Of a DNA stretch of 64,000 nucleotides, positions 1-9,931 are shown in pieces. The position numbers and the translations under genes were made by a program. The DNA is from Haloplanus salinus. Its GTDB lineage: Archaea > Halobacteriota > Halobacteria > Halobacteriales > Haloferacaceae. The stretch lies in contig NZ_QPHM01000001.1 of NCBI RefSeq assembly GCF_003336245.1, positions 1,054,001-1,118,000 on the forward strand, in the 5' to 3' direction. How positions within the stretch are numbered: position 1 is the first letter of the stretch; each line of letters begins with the position of its first letter. Under the pieces are notes generated by a model. The model saw nothing but the letters and a program-made list of their open reading frames with translations. It made no database searches and was not told the origin of the DNA.

Positions 1-1
1 A

Positions 2-172
2 CTCGATTTCGTGGTCGGGGCGCTCGCCCTCGCGGTCGTCCTCGCGCCCGGGTGGACCGTCGCGACGTTCTCGCTCCCCCGACTCGCCGTCGTCGTCGTC
101 GCCACGCCACTACTCCACCTGACGACGAACGCCGGGGCGTACCTGCTGGGACTGAAGGCGGAGCCGTGGTAG
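2..172 (+). CDS. carS: CDP-archaeol synthase, C-terminal end (partial)
   Basis: The window opens inside this gene; 56 codons and the stop remain. CarS makes CDP-archaeol from CTP and the digeranylgeranylglyceryl phosphate lipid precursor, and sits in the membrane. The tail shows two hydrophobic segments and ends with a TPLLHL-TTN then [11 protein letters not shown], which I recognise as the usual CarS C-terminus. The position just upstream of pyrE on the same strand matches the gene order I recall from Haloferax. Only the tail is visible, so the call rests on that ending and on context. Confidence 0.78.
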   Translation, partial: LDFVVGALALAVVLAPGWTVATFSLPRLAVVVVATPLLHLTTNAGAYLLGLKAEPW

Positions 173-182
173 GCGGCGCGCC

Positions 183-237
183 GATTCACGCCGCCGAATC
201 GCCCCTGTTCCGGGGATTCACGCCGCCGAATCGCCCC
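183..237. repeat. Two 23-bp direct repeats between carS and pyrE
   Basis: A 23-base sequence starting gattcacgccgccgaatcg occurs at 183-205 and again at 215-237, spaced 32 bases start to start. The second copy ends next to the pyrE promoter. Each copy is GC-rich. No function is recognised; a local duplication or a repeated regulator site are both possible. Confidence 0.8.
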
Positions 238-246
238 GCTTATGTC
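236..246 (+). promoter_or_regulatory. TATA-like box for pyrE
   Basis: The stretch cgcttatgt is the most AT-rich part of the gap and lies about 27 bases before the pyrE ATG. This is the spacing expected for a leaderless haloarchaeal transcript. Called by position and composition only. Confidence 0.5.
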
Positions 247-269
247 GGTTCGCGGCCCCGAACACCCCA

Positions 270-794
270 ATGGCGAATCAAGACCTCATCGGCGCGCTCC
301 GCGACGCGGACGCGGTAAAGTTCGGCGAGTTCGAACTCTCCCACGGGGGGACGAGCGACTACTACGTCGACAAATACCTCTTCGAGACCGATCCGACCTG
401 TCTCTCCCTGATCGCGTCGGCCTTCGCGGACCGCCTCGGCGACGACGAAACCCTCGCGGGCGTCGCGCTCGGCGCCGTCCCGCTGGTCGCCGTCACGAGC
501 GCCGAGACGAACCGTCCGTACGTCATCGCGCGCAAGCAGGCGAAAGAGTACGGCACCGGTAACCGGATCGAAGGGCGACTGTCGGACGGCGAGCGCGTGG
601 TCGTCCTCGAGGACATCGCCACGACGGGCAAAAGCGCACTCGACGCCGTCGAGGCGCTGCGCGAGGCCGGCGCCGTCGTCGACCGGGTCCTCGTCGTCGT
701 CGACCGACAGGAGGGTGCGAGCGAACGACTGGCCGAGCACGGGATCGAACTCGAATCGTTGCTGACCGCGGACGACCTGCTGGCGGACGAGTAG
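270..794 (+). CDS. pyrE: Orotate phosphoribosyltransferase
   Basis: 174 residues, normal length for the family. It joins orotate to PRPP to give orotidine 5'-monophosphate in the fifth step of pyrimidine synthesis, in the cytosol. The PRPP-binding loop reads [13 protein letters not shown] (about residues 110-122), the classic type I phosphoribosyltransferase motif. The N-terminal hood contains [19 protein letters not shown], which also fits OPRTase. The ATG start sits about 27 bases after a TATA-like box. It follows carS on the same strand. This is the haloarchaeal PyrE2-type protein rather than the PyrE1-like protein sometimes annotated elsewhere. Confidence 0.96.
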   Translation: MANQDLIGALRDADAVKFGEFELSHGGTSDYYVDKYLFETDPTCLSLIASAFADRLGDDETLAGVALGAVPLVAVTSAETNRPYVIARKQAKEYGTGNRIEGRLSDGERVVVLEDIATTGKSALDAVEALREAGAVVDRVLVVVDRQEGASERLAEHGIELESLLTADDLLADE

Positions 795-828
795 CGAGGC
801 GGTCACGACGAGGCCGACCCCACGCGGC

Positions 829-954
829 TCAGAACAGCGAGAGGGACACGATACCGCCGAAGCCGACGGCGATCAAGGCGGCGCCGGGAATCCAGTGAAC
901 CCATCCGGGGAACATCTCGACGTCCTCGTCGGTATCGGCGGCTTCGGTTGCCAT
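829..954 (-). CDS. Small single-helix membrane protein
   Basis: 41 residues. An acidic N-terminus (about residues 1-13) is followed by WVHWIPGAALIAVGFGGIVSL, one predicted transmembrane helix running to the C-terminus. I recognise no domain. The chosen ATG lies about 26 bases from a TATA-like box at 976-989; a longer in-frame reading into that box has no good start. Conserved-looking acidic/helix layout suggests a real haloarchaeal microprotein, but function is unknown. Confidence 0.6.
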   Translation of the reverse strand: MATEAADTDEDVEMFPGWVHWIPGAALIAVGFGGIVSLSLF

Positions 955-975
955 GCCATAGCATGAAGAGGCAGC

Positions 976-989
976 TACATATAGTAGTA
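976..989 (-). promoter_or_regulatory. TATA-like box for the 41-residue membrane protein
   Basis: The AT-rich run tacatatagtagta is flanked by a second AT run up to about 1006. Its centre is about 26 bases upstream of the minus-strand ATG at 954, so a leaderless start is likely. Confidence 0.5.
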
Positions 990-1126
990 TCAATTTTTTG
1001 TGATATGTGCGTTCGGGGGGTCGTCGCATGCCGGCCGTTCACGTCGGCGGGCCGGCACGCGGGGTGGCGAGGGAAGCGGCGCTGTCCCGACCGGCGGCAC
1101 CCGGACACGCGACGGGGGCACGGCCG

Positions 1127-1390
1127 TTACAGCAGGTCCTCGTTGCAGTTCGCGCAGACGGCCATGTCGTTGACCGACTCGCTGGCGGGGTTCTCGCCGC
1201 AAAGCTCGCACGTGTCCATCGTCGGCGACGGGGGCGCGGCCGGACCGGCACGCTGACCGTCGCGCTCGCCCTCGCTCGTCCCCTCCGCCATCGCCTCGTG
1301 GGGGAGCGATGGACCCCGAATCCTCGTGAAATAGAGGACGATACCGAGCAGTGCGAGCGACCCGACGAGGAAGCCGAGTTCGAAAGCCAT
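1127..1390 (-). CDS. Membrane-anchored zinc-ribbon protein
   Basis: 87 residues. One transmembrane helix occupies about residues 5-22 (LGFLVGSLALLGIVLYFT), followed by a basic turn, a low-complexity linker, and a C-terminal CELCGENPAS...CANCNEDLL. The two CxxC pairs form a rubredoxin-like or zinc-ribbon knuckle, probably cytosolic given the positive residues after the helix. The order helix, linker, zinc ribbon is common in small haloarchaeal proteins of unknown role. It shares strand and direction with the genes on either side but spacing does not prove an operon. No function can be assigned. Confidence 0.72.
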   Translation of the reverse strand: MAFELGFLVGSLALLGIVLYFTRIRGPSLPHEAMAEGTSEGERDGQRAGPAAPPSPTMDTCELCGENPASESVNDMAVCANCNEDLL

Positions 1391-1445
1391 CGGTCGTCTT
1401 ACGTGCCCGACGTTCGTTAGAGTTTCCCACGGATCCGGCCCGCCG

Positions 1446-1703
1446 CTACTCCGGCAAGCCCCACGCCACGCGGTCCCAGAGCCGCTCGTAGGCGTAGTAC
1501 GTTCCCGTCTTGACGAGGTTGGCGACGAAACCGATGCTCGCCGCCTCGCCGAGGTCGCCGACGACGACCCAGGCGACGACGACGGTGACGACCACCATCA
1601 GCAGGCGGTAGCCGAGCGTCTTGAGTACCGCGCGCGACCGTGGTTGGCGCGGCGTTCCGGTGACGAGGCTCGGCCCCATACGATCGCTACGGACTCCGCT
1701 CAC
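1446..1703 (-). CDS. DUF2061-type membrane protein
   Basis: 85 residues. After a short basic N-terminus it reads KTLGYRLLMVVVTVVVAWVV, then GEAASIGFVANLVKTGTYYAYERLWDRV. This K-T-x-x-Y-R start, two helices and a Y-x-x-E-R-x-W end match the DUF2061 family, small membrane proteins of unknown function found in bacteria and archaea. Family assignment is by recall of the pattern; no role is known. Confidence 0.75.
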   Translation of the reverse strand: MSGVRSDRMGPSLVTGTPRQPRSRAVLKTLGYRLLMVVVTVVVAWVVVGDLGEAASIGFVANLVKTGTYYAYERLWDRVAWGLPE

Positions 1704-1791
1704 CTAAGAGTAACTACTGGCGGTGACTCGTTGGCCTGTTTGTAACCGAAAACAGTTATTCCCCCGCTCGAAACGGCGATCGATCGACGGC

Positions 1792-4656
<2,865 letters not shown>

Positions 4657-4835
4657 GCGCCACCGGATTGTATCGTCGACCCGATAGGTCTTGGGGCAGT
4701 TCGCCGGGCACTGTTTAGATTAGCGCGAGTGGATTGGGGACACCTCGAAAGCCCCGACTCGCTGGGGTCGGGGGCCTCGCTGCGCGCGCTCACTTCGCTC
4801 GCGTGCTTGCGTCGGCCGCCTTCCCCCAGCGAGTC

Positions 4836-4900
4836 GCCCCTTTCAGTCCCACCCGACGGCGGCCGGTCGGCCAGCCGACGCGGGTGGGACTGAAAGGGGC
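4836..4900. repeat. Perfect 20-bp inverted repeat
   Basis: gcccctttcagtcccacccg at 4836-4855 is repeated as its exact reverse complement at 4881-4900. The 25-base loop itself contains ggccggtcggcc, a near-palindrome. It lies at the core of the larger element. Confidence 0.95.
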
Positions 4901-4924
4901 CGGCGTCTCGGCGTGCCCGGACGT

Positions 4925-4974
4925 TCACGAGAGCAAAGCTCTCGTGAGCCAACCAGAAGCCGTCGGCTTCTGGT
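4925..4974. repeat. Two strong short hairpins
   Basis: 4925-4947 is tcacgagagc, aaa, gctctcgtga: a 10-bp stem with a 3-base loop. 4952-4974 is accagaagccg, t, cggcttctggt: 11-base arms around one base. Both lie on the right side of the element, and their strand of action is unknown. Confidence 0.9.
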
Positions 4975-5131
4975 GACGACGCAAGCACCGCAACGCAGTG
5001 AGGAGCGCAGCGAGTCCCGGGAGCCGAGACGCCGGGGGCTTTCGAGGTGGTCCCAGTTTCACAGGCTTATCTCAACACTACCCGCTCGCCGACCCGCAAC
5101 CTCCAATACCCACCCGCCGTTACCTCGGCCG

Positions 5132-6547
5132 ATGGGTGGCCGACCGCTCGACACCGTCGCCGGCCTGCTGGACCGCGCCGGCGTCATCGATCCCCGGCGC
5201 TTTCGCGAGACGTTCGACCTCTCGTGGCCGCGGGTCGTCACCGGACTCGCCATCATGTCCAAATCCACGGTGGACCTCGCGATGGTCGGGTGGGACGTCG
5301 GTACCGCGGCCGTCGCCGGCCTCGCCTTCGCCAACGCCTACTGGCAGGTGGGGAAGTTCCTCGGCATCGGCCTCGCGGGCGGGACGGTCACGCTCGTCTC
5401 ACAAGCGTACGGCGGCGAGAACACCGCGCGAGCGAGCGCCGCAGTCGCCGTCTCGCTCGTTTTCACGCTCCTGATCGCCGCGCCGATCGCCCTGCTCTAC
5501 GCCACCGCCGCCCCCGAACTCGTGGCCGTCCTCGGCTCCGAGCCCGAACCGCTCCGTCACGCCGCCACCTACCTCGCCCTCGTCGCCCCCGCGCTCCTGT
5601 TCGAGTTCCCGAACCTGATCGCCAGCCGGACCTACGCCGGCGTCGGAGACACCGTGACCCCGATGATCGTCCGCGCCGGCGGCGCCCTCGCCAACGTCGG
5701 CTTCTCCGCCGCGCTCATCTTCGGCGCCGGCCTCGGCGTCGCGGGTGCCGCCATCGGCACGTCGCTCGCGACGGGCGTCATCGCCCTCGTCTTCGCGTGG
5801 GGGCTCGCCGGGCGCTCCTACTTCGGCCACGGTGCCTGCCCCGTCGCCGTCACCCCCGACACCCTCCGCTACGACGGGTTCGTACCCCTCTCCCGCCGGC
5901 TGCTGCGGGTGTCGGCGCCGCTGATGGCCCGCCGCACCGCCGAGATGCTCGTCGCCTTCCCCCTCCTCGCCATCGCCGCCACCTTCGGGCCGGCCGTCGT
6001 CGCCGCCTACGAGGTGGCCCGGCGGATCCGCACGTTGACCGACAGCTTCTCGTGGGGCTTCTCCATCGCCGCGAGCACGCTCGTCGGTCAGCGTCTCGGC
6101 GCGGGCGACGAGGCCGACGCCGAGGCGTACGCGCGGGCTATCGTCCGTCTCTCCGCGACGGTGTACGTCCTCGCCGCGACGGTCCTGATCGCGCTATCGC
6201 CGTGGCTCGCGGGCGCGTTCGTCTCCGACCCCGCGGTGGTCGCGACGGCCGCGCCGTTCGTCGCCGTCGCCGGCGTCAGCGTCGTCTTCCTCGGCGTCGA
6301 CGGCTCCGCGACCGGGACGCTCCGCGGCGCCGGCGACACGCAGTACCCCTTCGTCACCTCCCTGGTCGGTCGCTACGGCTGTGCGCTTCCCGTCGCCGCC
6401 CTCGGCCTCGTTACGCCCCTCGGCGTGACGGCGTTACTCGGGGCGATGGTCGTCGAGACGTTCGTTCCCGCCGTCTTGAACGTACGGCGCGTTCGCTCGA
6501 ACCGCTGGAAGGCCATCGGGCGGGCGCACGTCGCGGCAGGGGACTAG
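5132..6547 (+). CDS. MATE family efflux transporter
   Basis: 471 residues with about twelve hydrophobic helices in two similar halves, the MATE layout. These transporters export organic cations or drugs using H+ or Na+ gradients. Recognisable pieces are the early GWDVGTAAVAGLAFA, and GAGDTQYPF in the second half, with TYAGVGDTVTPM in the first, the repeated G-x-G-D-T loop of the family. The ATG at 5132 is chosen because upstream codons run into the palindromic element. It stands alone between that element and a gene remnant. Substrate cannot be told from sequence. Confidence 0.9.
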   Translation: MGGRPLDTVAGLLDRAGVIDPRRFRETFDLSWPRVVTGLAIMSKSTVDLAMVGWDVGTAAVAGLAFANAYWQVGKFLGIGLAGGTVTLVSQAYGGENTARASAAVAVSLVFTLLIAAPIALLYATAAPELVAVLGSEPEPLRHAATYLALVAPALLFEFPNLIASRTYAGVGDTVTPMIVRAGGALANVGFSAALIFGAGLGVAGAAIGTSLATGVIALVFAWGLAGRSYFGHGACPVAVTPDTLRYDGFVPLSRRLLRVSAPLMARRTAEMLVAFPLLAIAATFGPAVVAAYEVARRIRTLTDSFSWGFSIAASTLVGQRLGAGDEADAEAYARAIVRLSATVYVLAATVLIALSPWLAGAFVSDPAVVATAAPFVAVAGVSVVFLGVDGSATGTLRGAGDTQYPFVTSLVGRYGCALPVAALGLVTPLGVTALLGAMVVETFVPAVLNVRRVRSNRWKAIGRAHVAAGD

Positions 6548-6660
6548 CCACGGCCGGCGCGTGCACCCACCATCCGGCGCCGGACGGCGGGAGACCCCGT
6601 CCGGAGGGGCTCGACAAGCGTTAGTACACCTCACAGTCTCACCTCGGTAGGTGTTGTGTG

Positions 6661-6735
6661 ATGAACGTGACGACGGGTTCGGGTCGCCTCCTCCACGTCG
6701 ACGACGACCCCGCCCTCACCGAGTACGCGGCCGAC
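6661..6735 (+). pseudogene. Remnant of a receiver-domain response regulator
   Basis: An ATG at 6661 opens a peptide containing GRLLHVDDDPALTEYAADG, which is the typical first beta-strand and acidic pocket of a haloarchaeal response regulator (VLHVDDDP-A-L). The similarity stops after about 25 codons, where the frame meets the 3' end of the convergent tenA gene. A full receiver domain needs about 110 residues, so this is a truncated relic. Confidence 0.6.
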
Positions 6736-6764
6736 GGCCGATCGTCGCCGCGTCTCGATCCCGA

Positions 6765-7457
6765 TCAGCCCTCGTCACGCCCGTACGGCGCCTCGAAGAA
6801 GGCCCGCTCCAGTTCGACCGTCCGCCGGAACAGGGCGTCGAGTCGCCGCTGCCGCCGCGCCGAGGCGGCCACCCCCTCCCGATCGAGTTCCGCGCGGAGC
6901 CACGCCACGAAGTCGACGAAGGCCGGGGTCGCGTGGAGTTCGATCCACTCGTCGAGGTGGAACGCGTCCGGCCGGTCGTCGATCCCCGTCGCCCACGTCT
7001 CGTACACCCACTCGGCGGGAACGAGGACCGCAAGCGTCTCCGCGTAGTCGCCCTGCCGGGCCGCGCGTTCGAGCAGGTCGACGAACGCCCGCGTCGTGGC
7101 GTCCGGATCGGCGTCGGGATCGCCATCCAGCGCCTCGAACGATCGCTCGAAGTAGTCGTTCTCCTCGCCCGTGATCGTCCCGAGGAAGTCCGCGAGGCGG
7201 CCCTTCGCGGCCATCGACGGCGCCTCGCCGAGCGCGTGGCCGAAGGTGCCGGTCAGCGTCTCCACGAACGCGTAGTCCTGTTCGAGATACCGCCGGAATG
7301 CGGGGTCAGGAACGGTGCCGTCGGCGAGTTCGCGGACGAACCGCCCGTCGACCGCGGCGCTCCAGTCCGGTTGGGAGCGCTCGCGGAGCCAGTCGGTGAA
7401 CCGGGCGTCGTCGTGGTCGGCGGCGTACGCCTCGAACGTGTCGGAAACGTCCGTCAT
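6765..7457 (-). CDS. tenA: TenA family protein, cysteine-free type
   Basis: 230 residues, all-helical TenA fold. TenA proteins salvage thiamine pyrimidine by hydrolysing amino-pyrimidine breakdown products. Fold-specific pieces are YLEQDYAFV (about 57-65), TGEENDYFERSF and LVPAEWVYETWA (about 144-155). The classic enzyme has Cys in the position equivalent to LxPC; here it is LVPA and the whole protein lacks cysteine, which places it in the Cys-less TenA_E-like group. Start is ATG at 7457. It is divergent from an FAD enzyme with a shared 72-base gap. Confidence 0.85.
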   Translation of the reverse strand: MTDVSDTFEAYAADHDDARFTDWLRERSQPDWSAAVDGRFVRELADGTVPDPAFRRYLEQDYAFVETLTGTFGHALGEAPSMAAKGRLADFLGTITGEENDYFERSFEALDGDPDADPDATTRAFVDLLERAARQGDYAETLAVLVPAEWVYETWATGIDDRPDAFHLDEWIELHATPAFVDFVAWLRAELDREGVAASARRQRRLDALFRRTVELERAFFEAPYGRDEG

Positions 7458-7500
7458 GTCTCCGGCTCGGCGGGCCACGATCAAATGGATTCCCCCGTGG

Positions 7501-7512
7501 GGTTTTATCGCT
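7501..7512 (+). promoter_or_regulatory. TATA-like box of the FAD oxidoreductase
   Basis: The sequence ggttttatcgct ends 18 bases before the ATG at 7530, the right range for a leaderless start. It lies in the gap shared with divergent tenA. Confidence 0.5.
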
Positions 7513-7529
7513 CCAGCCGTAGGTGGGGT

Positions 7530-8561
7530 ATGACCGAAATCGGAGTCGTCGGCGCCGGGGCCGCGGCCGCCGCGGCCGCGTACGTCGTCGACGGCGCGGT
7601 ACCCGACGCCTCGATCACCGTGTTGGAGAAGTCGGGCGGGCTCTGTGGTCGGGCGGCGACGCGCCGCCGCGACGACGTGACCTACGACTACGGCGCGAAC
7701 TACATCAAAGACGACGACGAGCGGGTACTGGACCTCCTCGACCGCTTCGACGACGGCCTCGTCGAAGTCGAGGGCGGCATCGACGTCTTCGACCGGACCG
7801 GCGAAGTGAGCGACGGCCGGGACGACCAGGAACGGAAGTTCACGTACGAGACGGGGCTGACCCGCCTCGCGAAACACCTGTTCGGCGCCACGGAGGCCGC
7901 CGTCCACCGCCGTACGCGGGTCGAGGGGATCGCCCGGACCGACGGCGCGTGGACGCTGACCGACGCCGACGGGGAACGGTGGGGACCGTTCGACGTCCTC
8001 CTCCTGAACCCGCCGGCGCCACAGACGGCAGCGTTGCTGGAGACAGCCGACTGGACGGGCGCGGCCCGCGAGCACCTGCTCGACGCCGTCCGCGGCGTGG
8101 AGTACCGCACCATCTGGACGGCCGTCCTGGGCTACCCGTTCGAACTCGACGTTCCGTACTACGCGCTCGTGAACACGGACAAGGAACACGAAGTGGGATG
8201 GATCTCCCGCGAGGAGTGCAAGCCGGGACACGTCCCCGACGGCGAGTCCGTCCTGATCGTGCAGGCGAACCACGGGTGGTCGGTCGAGCGCTACGACGCC
8301 GACCCCGAGGGGAACGTCGCCGACCTCGCCGCGCACGCGGCGGCCATCATGGACGACGAGCGACTGGCCGACCCGGCGTGGACGGATCACCAGGGGTGGC
8401 GCTACGCGCTCCCGGAGGGCGGACTGCGCCGAGGGGTTCGCGACGCCGCGGAAGACGCCGGGCTCTACTGCCTCGGCGACTGGGTCGCCGGCGAGGCACG
8501 CATTCACGCCGCCCTCCGGAACGGGCTGGAGACGGGCGAGCGGCTGGTCTACGGCCTGTAG
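7530..8561 (+). CDS. FAD-dependent amine-oxidase/renalase-like oxidoreductase
   Basis: 343 residues. The N-terminus IGVVGAGAAAAAAAY is a dinucleotide-binding GxGxxA-type motif, followed by VLEKSGGLCGRAATRR, the FAD-binding glycine-arginine turn of the amine oxidase/renalase superfamily. YDYGANYI follows, as in renalase-like proteins. The C-terminus LYCLGDWVAGEARIHAALRNG is the second FAD-contacting segment. Substrate unknown. It is transcribed away from tenA, but no direct link to thiamine is evident. Confidence 0.88.
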   Translation: MTEIGVVGAGAAAAAAAYVVDGAVPDASITVLEKSGGLCGRAATRRRDDVTYDYGANYIKDDDERVLDLLDRFDDGLVEVEGGIDVFDRTGEVSDGRDDQERKFTYETGLTRLAKHLFGATEAAVHRRTRVEGIARTDGAWTLTDADGERWGPFDVLLLNPPAPQTAALLETADWTGAAREHLLDAVRGVEYRTIWTAVLGYPFELDVPYYALVNTDKEHEVGWISREECKPGHVPDGESVLIVQANHGWSVERYDADPEGNVADLAAHAAAIMDDERLADPAWTDHQGWRYALPEGGLRRGVRDAAEDAGLYCLGDWVAGEARIHAALRNGLETGERLVYGL

Positions 8562-8629
8562 TCGTCGGGAGCGTTCGGAATCGGCGGGACGATCCGGGGA
8601 GCGTCTCCGGACGGCGACGAGACCACCGG

Positions 8630-9811
8630 TTACACCTCGCCGATCCGCCCCTGCCCGACATCGAGACGGAGAAACGCCGGGAGCGTCGCCGCCGCCAGGG
8701 CGAGTTCGAGGCCCCCGACGAGCAGGAACGCCATCCGGTAGCCGTAGGCGTCGGCCGCGAACCCGCCGACGAGGATGCCGGCCAGGAAGCCGAAGCTCCC
8801 GGCGATGTTGAACCCCGCCATGGCGACGCCGCGCTCCGTCGGCGCGGCGAGGTCGGTCACGAGTGCTAGCGTCGCCGGCGCCATGAGCGCGCCGAGGACG
8901 CCCACGAGCACCATCGACGCCTGCGCGGCGCGGAGGTCGGCCACGGAGCCGACGAGGATCACCGCCCCGCCGTAGAGCGCCGAGCCGACGACGATGGGGG
9001 CCGTCCGGCCGACCCGATCCGAGACGACGCCGAACGGGTACTGCAGGAGGGCAAAGGGTGCGAAAAAGAGGGCGAGCGTCAGCCCGGTCGCGCCCGGGCT
9101 CAGATCGAAGACGGTCCGGAAGTAGAGCGTGCCGACCAGGGAGAAGAAGCCGGCAGTCAGGCGGTCGACGAAGCCGAAGGCGTAAGGGAGCGCGAGCGTC
9201 GGCGTCCGCCGCAGGCCCGCCAGCGGGGAGGGTCGCTCCCCGCCCGCCGGCGCCCGGTCGACGACGAAGGGGACGGTGACGGCGATGGCGAGGAGGATCC
9301 CGCTCGCGGCGTACAGCGGGACGAGCGGCCCGAGTTCGTACAACAGGCCGCCGAGTGGGGCGCCCGTCGCCGTCCCGAGGCCGATGGCGATGCCCGTCGC
9401 GCCCATGTTGCGGCCGTGCGAGCCGTCGAGGTCCATGAGCATCGTCATCGACAACGAGAAGGCGCCGACGGTGGCGGCCCCCTGGAACGCGCGGATGACG
9501 AGCGCGACGCCGAACGACCCCGTCACGGACGGGAGGAGAGCGAGGAGGGCGTAGCCGACGGCGGCGAGGCAGGCGCTCGCGGCGACGAAGGGGACGCGGC
9601 GGCCGGTGGCGTCGCTCGCCACCCCCCAAGGGACGGCGAAGCAGACGAACGCGCCGAACTCGACGGCCAGGAACCACATGCTCGCGTCGAGCGCCGTGTC
9701 GGCGCCCAGCGCCGCGACGAGCGCGTCGATGCCGGGGTAGAGCAACACCTGTGCCAGCAACACGGCGTAGACGACGGCGGCCAGCGCGACGCGGCTCCGA
9801 GTCCGAGACAC
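8630..9811 (-). CDS. MFS transporter
   Basis: 393 residues, twelve predicted helices. The loop between helices 2 and 3 reads GVASDATGRRVPF and the equivalent in the second half reads GVVSDRVGRTAPI, the duplicated G-x-x-x-D-x-x-G-R-(K/R) motif of the major facilitator superfamily. Composition suggests a drug or metabolite exporter of the DHA1-like type, but the substrate is not readable. Divergent from the sulfite-oxidase-like gene. Confidence 0.92.
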   Translation of the reverse strand: MSRTRSRVALAAVVYAVLLAQVLLYPGIDALVAALGADTALDASMWFLAVEFGAFVCFAVPWGVASDATGRRVPFVAASACLAAVGYALLALLPSVTGSFGVALVIRAFQGAATVGAFSLSMTMLMDLDGSHGRNMGATGIAIGLGTATGAPLGGLLYELGPLVPLYAASGILLAIAVTVPFVVDRAPAGGERPSPLAGLRRTPTLALPYAFGFVDRLTAGFFSLVGTLYFRTVFDLSPGATGLTLALFFAPFALLQYPFGVVSDRVGRTAPIVVGSALYGGAVILVGSVADLRAAQASMVLVGVLGALMAPATLALVTDLAAPTERGVAMAGFNIAGSFGFLAGILVGGFAADAYGYRMAFLLVGGLELALAAATLPAFLRLDVGQGRIGEV

Positions 9812-9931
9812 CGTCCGTTCGTACAGCCGGCGCCGCCTACTGTCTTTCGAGTCCGATCGGCGACGAATTCTAGACGGAGTTCAGGGACATCTTGCACAAC
9901 GGCTTACCAGTCGGAGCGCCTGCCATCTATC

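Larger units (their letters stand above)
4736..5056. repeat. 320-bp nested inverted-repeat element
   Basis: No gene is credible here. The outer arms are about 4741-4814 and 4977-5049: the left arm starts cacctcgaaagccccc-like and the right arm ends in its complement, ctttcgaggtg; both carry matching gcttgcgtcg/cgacgcaagc inner ends, with many mismatches between. Inside are a perfect 20-bp inverted repeat (4836-4855 with 4881-4900), a ggcgtctcggc/gccgagacgcc pair (about 4902 and 5023), and two tight hairpins. The whole looks like a cruciform or structured-RNA element, perhaps a non-autonomous mobile element. No transposase or target duplication was recognised. Confidence 0.75.

Noticed and set aside
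4734-5474. Plus- and minus-strand ORFs across the palindromic element
   Set aside because: Their composition is Arg/Ser-rich and they arise from the inverted repeats; the MATE start at 5132 explains the true coding frame.
5047-6624. A 525-codon ORF overlapping the MATE transporter
   Set aside because: Arginine-rich shadow in another frame of a high-GC gene; the MATE frame has helices and family motifs.
6765-9677. A 970-codon minus-strand ORF
   Set aside because: Only its last 230 codons are protein-like (TenA); the rest is an antisense shadow of the FAD enzyme and an out-of-frame shadow of the MFS gene.
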